Below, in pieces: positions 45,255 through 56,220 of a stretch of DNA of 64,000 bases. The position numbers were made by a program, and so were the translations under genes. The stretch comes from Rhynchonema sp. JSB1_4 (Eukaryota > Nematoda > Chromadorea > Monhysterida > Xyalidae): assembly GCA_030248065.1 (NCBI GenBank), contig JASAMV010003498.1, positions 116,602 through 180,601 of the forward strand, in the 5' to 3' direction. The notes beneath the pieces were generated by a model, which was not told the DNA's origin, searched no databases, and saw nothing but the letters and a program-made list of their open reading frames with translations. Position 1 is the stretch's first letter, and every line of letters begins with the position of its first letter.

Positions 45255-46344
45255 AAGGTGTTTTATTGAATATTTTCTTGTTGATGGTTTATTCTCTTCG
45301 TTTTTTGACCGAGATTTTAGCACTGTATTGATACCCATCTGTAAATGATGGGTGCAGATTTTGCTTATTTTCATGCTCACTGATTTGCTGTGCACTGGTA
45401 GCTGGCCATCCCTCGAATCTTCGGTTTTGTTTCTGTCACAGTGTGATTGATTCTTTTTTCACCACTTCTCTACAATTTTTCCTTTTCTCTGCAAGCATTT
45501 TGTTACCTTTCCGGTTTCGTTCGCCTTTTCTGGAAATTTTGGTTTGGTCGATTGTGTTTTTTTTACTTTGCCTTTTTCAGTTACTGTCCGGGTTTCTTTT
45601 TACTGCATAATTTATGCTATTCATTATGTTCTGGATTGCGTCTGAAGAAAAGATTATCCCATGATGCTATCGCGAATATCATATCACTATTATCGAATAC
45701 CAATTTTGTGTCGATAACTACGATTTGGATTCTTGGAGTGAACATTATAAGGAAGGATGATACTTTTATCTCGTCTATTATGCTGTCAACCCATGTCACG
45801 ATTTTGTTGTTATGCATTTATCTCATTTTGACCAAGTGTGGTGTGCCAGAACTCAACTTTGTGTTTCAAGAAGTCAACTTTTCTCTTTAAAGTTGAGTTT
45901 GGCCAACACTCATGATGATACAGTTACCGAATTTGTGCCGTACACTATATTTGTGTGAAAATCGTTGTTGTCGTATTCGAGGTGTGTGAGGTCTCGTATT
46001 TGATTGTTACTTGTTTGAGTATACCTCGCTTGTTACTCTTTTCTTGTCTCTGTTTATGTACTACCGAATCGTACGTGTTGTTTACTATTGCTTGTTTATG
46101 CTTACTGAATTGTGGTTTAGCCATGGCTTGGTTTTGAAAGTTTATAATATTTTATCTTCGAAAAACCAAAACCAAGGCATGGTCACGACTTGAAGTCACC
46201 AAATTATTATGTTTATGAGTTGGAACCGGTAGTTGGGGTATCAGAAGATGGTCGCTGATGTTAGTGATTGGGTATGCGGTAATTAGGGACTGTTGTGGTT
46301 GATTGATTGCCGGGTTATTTGAAATGAAGGAGTTTCTTTTTGTA
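45255..46344. other. FMR-B 3' flank, no firm gene
   Basis: T-rich DNA. 45447-45890 is a 147-codon plus-strand frame, very hydrophobic because of T-rich codons; no family is recognised and it may be chance within a 3' UTR. Confidence 0.45.
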
Positions 46345-46564
46345 TTGGTGGCACAATGACTTTATAAGAATTGGTCAAGGTTTTTTCCTGAATCGCAAAG
46401 CGGGAAAGTGACGGGACAATGAAGCGTTGCCTTGCGCGATCACACACATATAGTAGCATTGCAATCCACAAAATGTTTCAGACCCACAGCAACGTGGGTG
46501 TTCTGCTAGATTATTTTTAGCTCAAAATGTTTTCTGAAAATTCTTATGGTCGTTATGCGACCAA
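46345..46564. mobile_element. TA-flanked MITE (copy 2)
   Basis: 220 bp, inverted and shorter relative of 1177-1449, with TA at 46343-46344 and 46565-46566. Confidence 0.85.
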
Positions 46565-46729
46565 TAATCCTATGGATGATAATTTTATTGCACAATTCAG
46601 GCAATGACACGTAACGGCTGACACACTGTACAATGGGCACAAATTTATGTGAAAGAATGGTGTCGTAAGAAAACGGCTATTACAGTCTACCCTCTTTAGA
46701 GTGACATGATCAGGAACCAGGGTTTCAGG

Positions 46730-46888
46730 CATGGATTTTTTTAACCAAATTTAGTAGCTTTTTAGCTACTAAATTTTGTATGTTGGCCAAAAAAGCTAGT
46801 AAATTGGCTTTTCAGCGGCAAAAAAACTACAAAATTTTTTATTTTACTAGCTTCTTGCTACCAGCCCATTTTTAAAAAATAAACCCTG
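46730..46888. mobile_element. short hAT-type element, CATGG/CCCTG ends
   Basis: 159 bp with perfect 8-bp duplications GTTTCAGG (46722-46729, 46889-46896). Ends CATGGATTTTTTTAACC and AAAAAATAAACCCTG; GCTACTAAATTT motifs inside. Confidence 0.9.
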
Positions 46889-46989
46889 GTTTCAGGCAGA
46901 TTGAGGGCTACAATAATAATTCTCATCCGCTGTCTGAAACGCTGCCAGGGTCACTCTGAAGAGGGTGTTTTAGAGTAAATGGGGCTAAA

Positions 46990-49900
46990 TCACTCCCCGA
47001 ACGCATAATGTCTAATCCAGGCTTTCACATGAAAGACATTAGTAAACACAGCGGGATGTGGCCTGTGCGAACCACAAGTGTGACCGGTCAGCACACCTGC
47101 GATGTACCACGTGGATGAATCGTGACACAGTAGAGGGGCACCTTCGTCGTTCTGCAAATGAACTGGGTGGTGGCCTGGAGATTGTGCTTTTTTTCACCGT
47201 GCCAGCACGTGAAGGTGAAACATCTCACGGATCTTTGACATCAGCCGAAGTGAAGCTTTTTCTGGGCCCAGGGTTGCCCGAGTCGTCCCGAAGCTATTGT
47301 GCTTTTGCGAGTCAAGAAACATACTCAATGAGACCATAATGCCTGTGCGATGCGTCACTCCAAATGCCTGGTTGTCTGTAACCCAACACACCAACCGAGC
47401 AGGGTCCAGCCATGTGTTGTGTGGCAGTGGCACACAACATTCTGTCAGTCACATAACCATTGTAATGTTCGGTACTGTTGCAGTCATTCGACGATGTGAC
47501 GGTCATGTCAACGTGATGCAGTTGGTGGTTGATCGCAAAACCTGCCAATATTGTTCGGAGAATGAACCAGAATGAGAAAGCATCGAAACATGGAGCAGTA
47601 CGTGTACGTATGTGCGATTTTGTGATCGGATCTGCCTCGATCATGTGCCCTTTTTCACAGATTTTTTCCCAACGTGCACTGATGCCACTCAGTTCGACCA
47701 GTATAAAAGCTGCTAATTAGCCAGCTCACATTGCTAGGTACTCCGATCACCATTCACTGTATTTACCTCCCGGTGTCACATATCCCCATCCAGCAGTCAC
47801 ACACACAGTGTCCACATGTGGCGTGCCCATGGGCAAGCACATCATTGATCGATTCGTGGCCACCGGTTCGCTTAATTCCACGAGCGCAATGTCGTAGTCG
47901 GACAGGGGTGTGCCCAGTTTGTAGCTGGGATGCATCATGAAACGACGGGCACGCTGGGCACGCAAACTGTGACGATTGGCTTTGGACAGGGGATCACTCA
48001 GGCCGATCACGATCTGCCACGATGACGGGTCGGGGTCACTGGAAACAAGAGGGAAAGACGGTGAGGGTCCGTGGTTGGCTTCGCGTTAATTGGAGATCCC
48101 GCATCTAACTTGACCATGCGATCTTTTTGTACAAACAAGCAGAAGCGCACACCCGCCGTAACGAAGCCAACTCACGTTCTAATGACACACATGGCGCTGG
48201 TGAGCAGCCAAGTTGCACTGACTATCGTCGCTGTGCACGACCATTTTTTGTCCTGATTGAACATCAGTGCGACGGTGGGCCATTGATTCTTGCCTGACAC
48301 GTGACCACCGACCATACGACGCGAACGTGTGGGGGTGCACGCTGGAATGCCGCATTGGAAATACATCAACAACAAACAGCATCAATCAAGCTGAGACTAA
48401 ACAAACGTACATCGGGATGGCGTTTCACAGTCGACTGATATTCGGCGCACGGATTTGCAGTCGGCAACAGGACTGAAATCGTAAACCATATTGTTCTCTT
48501 TCAGTTGGATGGTGCACCAGGCAGTTCCAAACTCGACCAAAACACAGACTTACACAAGATCCACCAATTCCAATATCGATTTTCGGTCCAGATCCATTTG
48601 CCTGACCAGTGCCACTTCACCCACACCCCTTGTCTCCAATGGCTGGTATATCTGCGTGTGTGCACCCCTGTGGCCCAGTTGACGACACAACTGGTGACTG
48701 TGACTCATTGTCCAAGTGTCTGAGCAGACTTGTAACCACGGTGAACCGGACTTTTGCACCGAGAACTCGGTTGCGTCGCGGACACCAAGACTGACTGAAG
48801 AAACGTTAGTTCTGCACAGCGTGTGCGCGCTTTTGGATATAAAAATTTTATCAAATGTGGTTGTTGCCTGAGTTATCAAGCACATTCACAAAAGTAAACC
48901 CACCACAATTCCATTCATCACTCGCATCCGCACAATCCGGCTGTCCGTCACAACGGCGTTCAGGTTCAAAGCACATCTGACCACTGTCACATCTGGAATG
49001 TGTTTACCGATTGGTGAAACTGGAACTGATATACATAAGTGTTTTCAGTTTTGACAGTCAAAAGTGACCAGTATTGATGCATGTAATACATACTGTACAT
49101 ATCGTATGATTTCCACTGATTTCGGTTTCACCGCCAGAAATAACCTTGTCAAACAAAACTGATAAATCCAATTTTGTATACAAATTCATGCCAACCTGAC
49201 TTGCCCCGGTGGGCACTCCTCCCCACAACGCATCTCGTCCGATCTATCTGGGCAATCCATCCTCCCATTGCACACCCACCCACCGGGGATGCACCAACCC
49301 TGCGAACATAAATGGTTATCGGGCGCGTTGCACATGTATTGCGATTCTGTAAAACAGATTTGGCAACATTATTTCGTCGGGTAGTGATAAAAAAAAACAC
49401 CAAAACTATAAGCAAAACCGACCACAATTCTTTTCATCGTCGGCTCCCGGACAGTCGGCGTCCCCGTCACAGAGCCATTCTCTCGGGATACAGTAACCGG
49501 TGTGACAACGGTATTCGTACGGTTGGCATTCGAATGTCGCTGTAATCATCTCTTCGTTTATATTTAATTTTTATATTTTCCCTCCAATTTCAATTTGATG
49601 CGACTTACCACAAACTTTCTCGTCACTTCCATCCGTACAGTCAGGCACCCCGTTGCACACCTTGGTTAGCGACACACACTCGGCGTGCAGATGACATTCG
49701 AAATTACCGTAACACCGGAGTTTCTCTAGAAAATGCACAAACGAAATTATCACAAACATACAACTCCAAATTAGCTAAAAATTACCAACCACAGAACATT
49801 TCATCACTTCCATCCGAGCAGTCCTGTATGCCGTCACATCGTTCCCATGGATATAGACAAGGCACACGACTGACGCCATTGGAGCATTTGAATGTGTCTG

Positions 49901-52900
49901 CAAGATAAAACGGTATTCAACATGTTCTTGTTGTTCTGGTGCCAATTTTTTTCGTTGCTTTTGTTGGTGCCAAGCGCCAGATGGCCCGAAAAACAGAAGC
50001 AGACACCTATATCGGCTTGTACAGGCTGCGCTTTTGATGCTTTTTGCAGTGACATTGCTCTAAAATAGAAAAGCAACCAAAAAAGCTGATCACGTCATTC
50101 TTTTAAGTTTACTCACAGCAAACAATATACAGTTCCGGGTGCAATTCTAGGCTGAAAGTTGAAGTGGGGGACGCGACCCGAAAAAAAGGGGGGGGGGCGG
50201 GGGGGGAAAAACCGCGGAAATCCTTCTTCCTTCTTTCCTTCCGCGCCATAACTCACTATCTTTACACTCCACATTGGTCCTGTCAGGCAGCCAAGTTGAC
50301 GGAATCGCCCATTCAGTCGTGGTCGTGGTGGACCTCGCAGTTGTAGTGGGCGAAACGGTAGTGGTCCTCGTCAGTGTGGTCGATACCGCAACCGGATTGG
50401 TGCGCCAGGTCATCTTCGATCTCGGAGCAGCAGTTGATTTACTGGTGGTCACTGCATCCGATTGGTACTGTACTATATCGTCATTGACACGGTGCTGGGT
50501 GTGAATGTCACGCCAGGCGTCTTTGGATGTTGAGTTGAGCAGAATTGTTTGTTGACTACGTTTGGTTGCGTCGGCGTTTGGTCGCATAAAAGGGTAGATG
50601 GCTGAAAACATCAGGATACTGATATTAGCACGATCATGCGTTTTTAAGTTTGAACGGATAACGCTCTATGTGAAAGCAACAATTTGTCCGTGCGACGTCT
50701 ACCATTGACAAACACCAGTGTCACAATGAGCAATATCAACAGCACAGCCGTGCCCCACAAGGCGAACTTGATGAAATTGTCCCACGATGGTCCGTCTCGC
50801 TCACGGTCGGGGTACGTGAAACCGAATTCACTGAAAGGAAATTGATTGAGTTTCTCGTGGGTTGGCTTGTTTCGTAAAACTAGATGATGTTCTAAATTTT
50901 GTGCGGTCGTGTACTGTGGTTTTTTTGTTGTTATATTTCTGACTATCGAAGAATCGTGAAATTATGTTGTTCATTTCTTCCGTTGATGGTATGCAAACCA
51001 TGAACATTTTTGAAGCAGCAACAAACACAATCTTTTGACGAAAATAGCACAGGCGCTGCAGGCAGTTAGAAACATTGGTCGCACGGTTGAAAGCTGTAAT
51101 TTTGCAACATCCTATGTGTTATTGTGATGACTTTGACGGTGACAAAACACTGTGCTTGTTTTGGATCACGTGACGACTCAGTACTGACGGTCACCTGATG
51201 ATACACAACTGGCACTCCTGCCTGAAGAAGCAGTACCCTCAAACCGCCTTCTTTCGTTTGAAAAAATCAAGATGATGATTCCTTTGTAGTAGGCATCTAT
51301 TCAGTTACATCCATATAAACACCATTATCCTAACGGACGGCTTGACCTTCCTTCCTCATGCCCTTGAGCAGTTTACTACCAGCAAACGTGCCAGGAATTT
51401 ATTTACAGCAGATAAATTGCTGCCGCATGCACAACATCTCAAAAACAGAACAGTGCTGTATTGTTCGCTCGAGGAGCCATTTTCTCGCGCACATCATATT
51501 GGAAATCTTAGGTACCATTAGCAATATCATGGTCATTTGTTCAGGTATCCCCGATAAACATGCAACACGTTGGTAAACAACCATGATGTATCAAGGCCGG
51601 CTATAAATTTCTTTTTCATTCGGGTTGGAACAAAAAATACGTAGAGATTTGCGAAATAAATAATATTACTTCAACGATTTTCACTATGACGCTGCATCAA
51701 GTAGTGGTCTTTTTTCAATTTGCTTCTAGCGCCAGTTTGCACGGACATGGTACCGTTGATTACGATAGGTGACCTTACATTTTGTTGGGTTGGGTTGTTT
51801 CGCGAATCAAGACAGTATACGTTTGGCATTTATAAAAAGTGAATAAGTGCTTGCCTAGCCAGAAGAAAATAATGACCTGTGCGAAATGTCTCTTTCCAGC
51901 GAGTCTGAATTTTGAGTTGCAGAGAAACTGAGGCTCCATGAAATTATGTATGTTGAGAATTCAAGGAAGTTCCAATCTCCCATGAGAATGTGCATAATGC
52001 GGAAATTCATAAAAGCACAGCATTAACTATAAGCAAATAAATTGCATATAAAAATATCAAAAATTCATAAACCATAACCTACCGTAACTTGGTGACCACC
52101 GGTGAATTCGCGAGCATTTCATAAATCGAATTATCGAAATCCCAAAACCGGCCGCCAAGACGTTTCTTAGTTTCAGTCGGTTTCAATGGAAGTTTCGTGT
52201 CGATGACCAGGTTCAGTTTGTTTTTGGTGCGATTTTGAGCAGAACATGATGACTGGGTTACGGTACTAGGGTCGAGGCTGAGTGCACATCGGCAAGTGTC
52301 ACAGTAGAGGGGGTTGCGACGGAGGTCTGAAACCAAGAAGCAACAGTTTACGTCAACGGTTTTTCCAGTCAACTTCGTTGAGAAGCTGTTCAGCACGGGA
52401 AATGACAAAGTCGTCTCAGTAACTTGCTTTTTACGAGGGACACAAAAGTGCTGTCGTGTTGAAAATATAATAAGGGTTCCTTGGTCATACAAAAGAGTAA
52501 ACGGTAAAAACGAAACGCAATGGACAGGAAGTTTGCTATCTGATTAACTCCGCATGTTCTTCCTTACAGTTCTTTGAAAAAATCAAAAGGGGCGGCTGAA
52601 GGTTATTTTACAGCATTTTACCCAAGCCAGCCTGAGAGCACTGAAAAAGGTTGTGCGCGACGGGAGAAGTTTTTCTAAATTTTGTGACATCGAAATTGGC
52701 TTACAATGCAAGGTTGTAATGGGGTTGTTTAGTGCACATTAGAGCAGGTGCATTGCATATACAACTTTGGGTGTAGGAGTTCACGATATTTCACTCAAGG
52801 TCGTGCGTTTAGTAAACTTCGAAAATCATGCATCGTGGGCATATGCCTTTACATATTCTTCCCTGAGTAAAAGTTGTTATGCGCGTGTTAAATCAAATCG

Positions 52901-54279
52901 GGCATGTATTAGTACAGAACTTTACGAAAGGTTTCACACCAGTACATAAGGAAAGGGCATATGTGAGGGCAAGAAACCGTCATGAGATAGACCTCTAAAC
53001 TTCGAACACCCAAGTAAACAAGAGTTTGTCAAGGCCTGAGGGCGATATAACGATCTTACTCTCACACCACGGGACTGACAAAGGGGACAGTTGGTCGCGG
53101 TGTCCCAGAACAGGTGATTGTCGCTATCGGTAAGCACATTGAAACGAGGATTTCATTGCTGAACTGCATTGAACGTTCTGATTTCTAACATATATCGTAA
53201 CACGGCTGATGTACACTTATATACATATTGCTGAAGCTTCATGAGTTTTGCATACTTCGAAAGCCCATACCGCAACCACACGCAAGGTTGACAAATAGAG
53301 ACTTTGTAAATACATAGCCATAGAAAACAACAATAAACTCACCCGTAGTTCTGATCAGTGACGAGTACTGCACTTCTTCCGACGTTGTCGTGGCGTTTTG
53401 GCAGTGGGACTCGGGTCGACTGCTGACTTCTTCATACGGGTTCTCGTCATCGTCGACTTTGTTCGCAAAAGGCACTTGAGTCGTATTGTTTCGTGTGAGA
53501 GTGTTGATGTACTCGTGTTCCCTTTCGCTGTTCTTCTGTTGTTTCGTCCCGGTCTGAGCCGGGTTACCATCCGAACACAATCGTGCGTTATTGAACAACA
53601 TCAGGTCATCGTTTGGAACGGGATTCGCGTCGAAAAGCAGTTCAGCGTAGAGCAGCTCGGCCGTGCGCTCAATGTCGATCTCGACCTAGATTTCAAGAAC
53701 GATAGGTCTTTCACTGAATGTTGACACAAGGATTCAGATCACGTGCATGATTGTGAATGAAGTGAGTGCACGTACAGCATGTAAGTTTGAGGACTTTTTA
53801 GCATTTCTGAATAGTTTGCCATAACAAAACACTTGCTGCCATGCAAAGCATCTAGCATGTGGCCATCTAGTACATTGACACCGTCCCTTGCTGACGATGT
53901 CCTGGTGCACCACCCAGGAAACTAGGCGAATGCTGAGTGAACATGAAGCAAAACACACTTGTTATCACGTCCGTTATGCGAAAAAAAGAAGCTTTCATTG
54001 TTGTTATCATGCCCGTTAGTGGTGCACAAGCTGATCAAATCAGATAGAAAATCAATATTCACTCACCGGTTCACCCATACATTCACATTTATCCACGTTC
54101 GTTGATCGATTGATGGTTGCAATAGCGGATTCAGTCTCAGACTCGAACCCAGCAGGTGATTGTGGCACGATCGTGTCCGAGCTGCTCGTTGTGGAATTAG
54201 AGCGACGTCTCGACTTAGGCAGGAACTTGGATTTGAATTTTTCGAAATAAAACAGCGGAAACGACGGCGGCGAAGTCAT
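46990..54279 (-). CDS. type II membrane LDLa-SRCR-trypsin-like protein, catalytically dead
   Basis: Exons (5' to 3'): 54067-54279, 53343-53685, 52083-52326, 50703-50830, 50257-50601, 49790-49897, 49609-49725, 49423-49539, 49196-49346, 48904-48992, 48554-48794, 48411-48472, 48176-48341, 47767-48038, 47396-47541, 46990-47151. All phases fit; about 967 residues. A basic cytoplasmic tail precedes one transmembrane helix (about 287-309), a Thr-rich stalk (about 310-424), five LDL-receptor class A repeats (Cys pattern with CDG...[12 protein letters not shown] calcium sites), a scavenger-receptor Cys-rich domain, then a trypsin fold starting RRMVGG. This is the TMPRSS/enteropeptidase plan. The catalytic His position reads SAMC instead of AAHC, Asp is kept (DYDIAL), and the Ser position reads NDEGAP instead of GDSGGP. 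Hence a non-enzymatic receptor or binding protein is likely. Confidence 0.93.
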
Positions 54280-56220
54280 AATGTGATCAAAGGGTCAACC
54301 GCGGCGGTATGGTGGAGGAATTTTTTAAAATTTTTATTATGACCAAAATCTGAAATGACAGTCGACTGTATTTGGCTATGGTCTGCGATGACCTTTCACC
54401 ATGAAAAGCGGTGACTCAGTGAACAACCAAGGGTGACTGTATCACATCATCATCGTGAGTAACTGAAACCGCGTCTCTCACCACAGGAGGTTGGAAATCA
54501 CAAGCAGCCAACCGATCATAAATTGAAAATAAGGAAACGTTGTGCACTGCATGCTATCTTCATCAGAATATCAAGGGACAAGAAAAAGTGGTATTGAAGT
54601 AGCGTTATCATATACCAGGCACAAGGGTGTGATTTTTGTACCACCATTCCCTCCCACAGTCCCAGAACTGAAGTTGACGAAATTCAAGGTCACACCCAAA
54701 CCCAAACTGTCTTTGTGTGCGCTGGACCGTAACTGCAACCAATAAGGTGAGGTGAGCGGTGAACGGTACACGACAAAGCATATGGGAAGAAAAGATGGCG
54801 CGCAGGTGCATGTGGAATGATTTCACATTTTTGGATGCATGCGAATGAAAATGAAACCCGTTTGGGCTATTCACTTGCAGTGGACACTAAGTCCATACAG
54901 CACAATCATAGTCCTAGCAGCTTACCAGCGAACAAAACTGGAAAATAAAAACATTAAAAACGGAAAGCAAGTGACACGCAGCATGGTGGATGAGACAAAG
55001 ACTATAAAATGCGCATCACATGCAAATGCAGTGAGTGAAAGTGAGGAGAGAAGAGGGCAAAGGAGGACACTTGGATTTTCTTGAAGGTCATTTATCCGAT
55101 ATATTGATGAGGGTATACTATTCCCGTGTTCATGGTCACTAATGGCAGAACATTGACAAGCACACAGGACACTGTGCGGTGTCTGCACTAGTGCTACACT
55201 CCACTTTGTATTCCATCATTCGTCTTCAACCAAGACACTCACCGAGAATGAATATATCAGCAATAAATAAATGATCAAAAATGATAATTCACACAGACGC
55301 ACGCACGCGCGTGTCATTATGCTTTTTCATCAGAGAATAGAAAATAACACTGTGGCTGGCAACCTGGTGCACCTTGAAAGACTTCATACCTTCCTTGAGT
55401 GCGCACATACAGTGAAATGGATTGTTGATGCGCGTGGGAAATGCCTTGTCAAGACCGGGCGGAGATCAGGACCAAAGGCGTTTACGTGCATCATTAATGC
55501 GCGATTAGGCATCGTGAGAGAGACCATTGTGACCTGAACGCAACATCACTGCTTTTCGGTTCCCTGAACCAGACCAGTCTAAGCACCCAAAAAAATCTCT
55601 TGATCACGATGCATAGTGCTTAGCGGGAGTGACAGCTGCAGCCCAACCGATCGACGAAAAAACTAACACCATAAATTTTCTAGACATGACCAAACTGAGT
55701 GTTTTGAAAAAAGCTGAGCTTTATATGCGAACGTGACACGATTTACCATTCAATTCTTTGTCCCAACAAATTTAACAGTATGATCATCGAATGGCAAACT
55801 GGTTTCTGTACTTTACGTGTAACGCAGAGCTGCATGAATAAACGGCTTTCGAGCAAATAAACATTTGCATCAAGCTTTATTCCTGTGTGCATACTTACAG
55901 TCAGTTAACACCTCAGTTCGTAAAAGTCAGTACATAATAACGGATGCCATGAAAAACAGAAAGAATGAACATAAGCAAAACGTTCGGCTGTGATACGTCT
56001 GGAAGACAATGATGCATAGCACAACACTGTAACAATAAGGCCGTACAAATTGAAAGTAGAACAACGCGGCAACTAGTGAACAGGGGATCTGGATTGACAA
56101 AAGGACCGTAGTCACAACAACAGACGATACACGCACAGACTAGATTTGCATGAAACATAAATACCATACCGGATGAACAAAAATATCTATATTTCTAAAT
56201 ATATACAAAAATCGACACGT
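54280..56220. other. no gene recognised
   Basis: Upstream of the LDLa-SRCR gene and downstream of REXO2. Frames up to about 90 codons, none with a domain. It should hold the promoter of the former and the 3' UTR of the latter. Confidence 0.5.
55876..55881 (-). promoter_or_regulatory. possible REXO2 polyadenylation signal
   Basis: AATAAA on the minus strand, about 340 bases after the REXO2 stop codon. Confidence 0.4.

Noticed and set aside
45447..45890. 147-codon hydrophobic plus-strand frame after FMR-B
   Set aside because: The hydrophobicity follows from T-rich codons, with no family match and no supporting exon structure; it may be chance in a 3' UTR.
52934..53137. Candidate exon (about 53052-53119, minus strand) between exons 2 and 3 of the LDLa-SRCR gene
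   Set aside because: With the incoming phase it reaches a stop just before its donor, while exon 2 joins exon 3 directly in phase.
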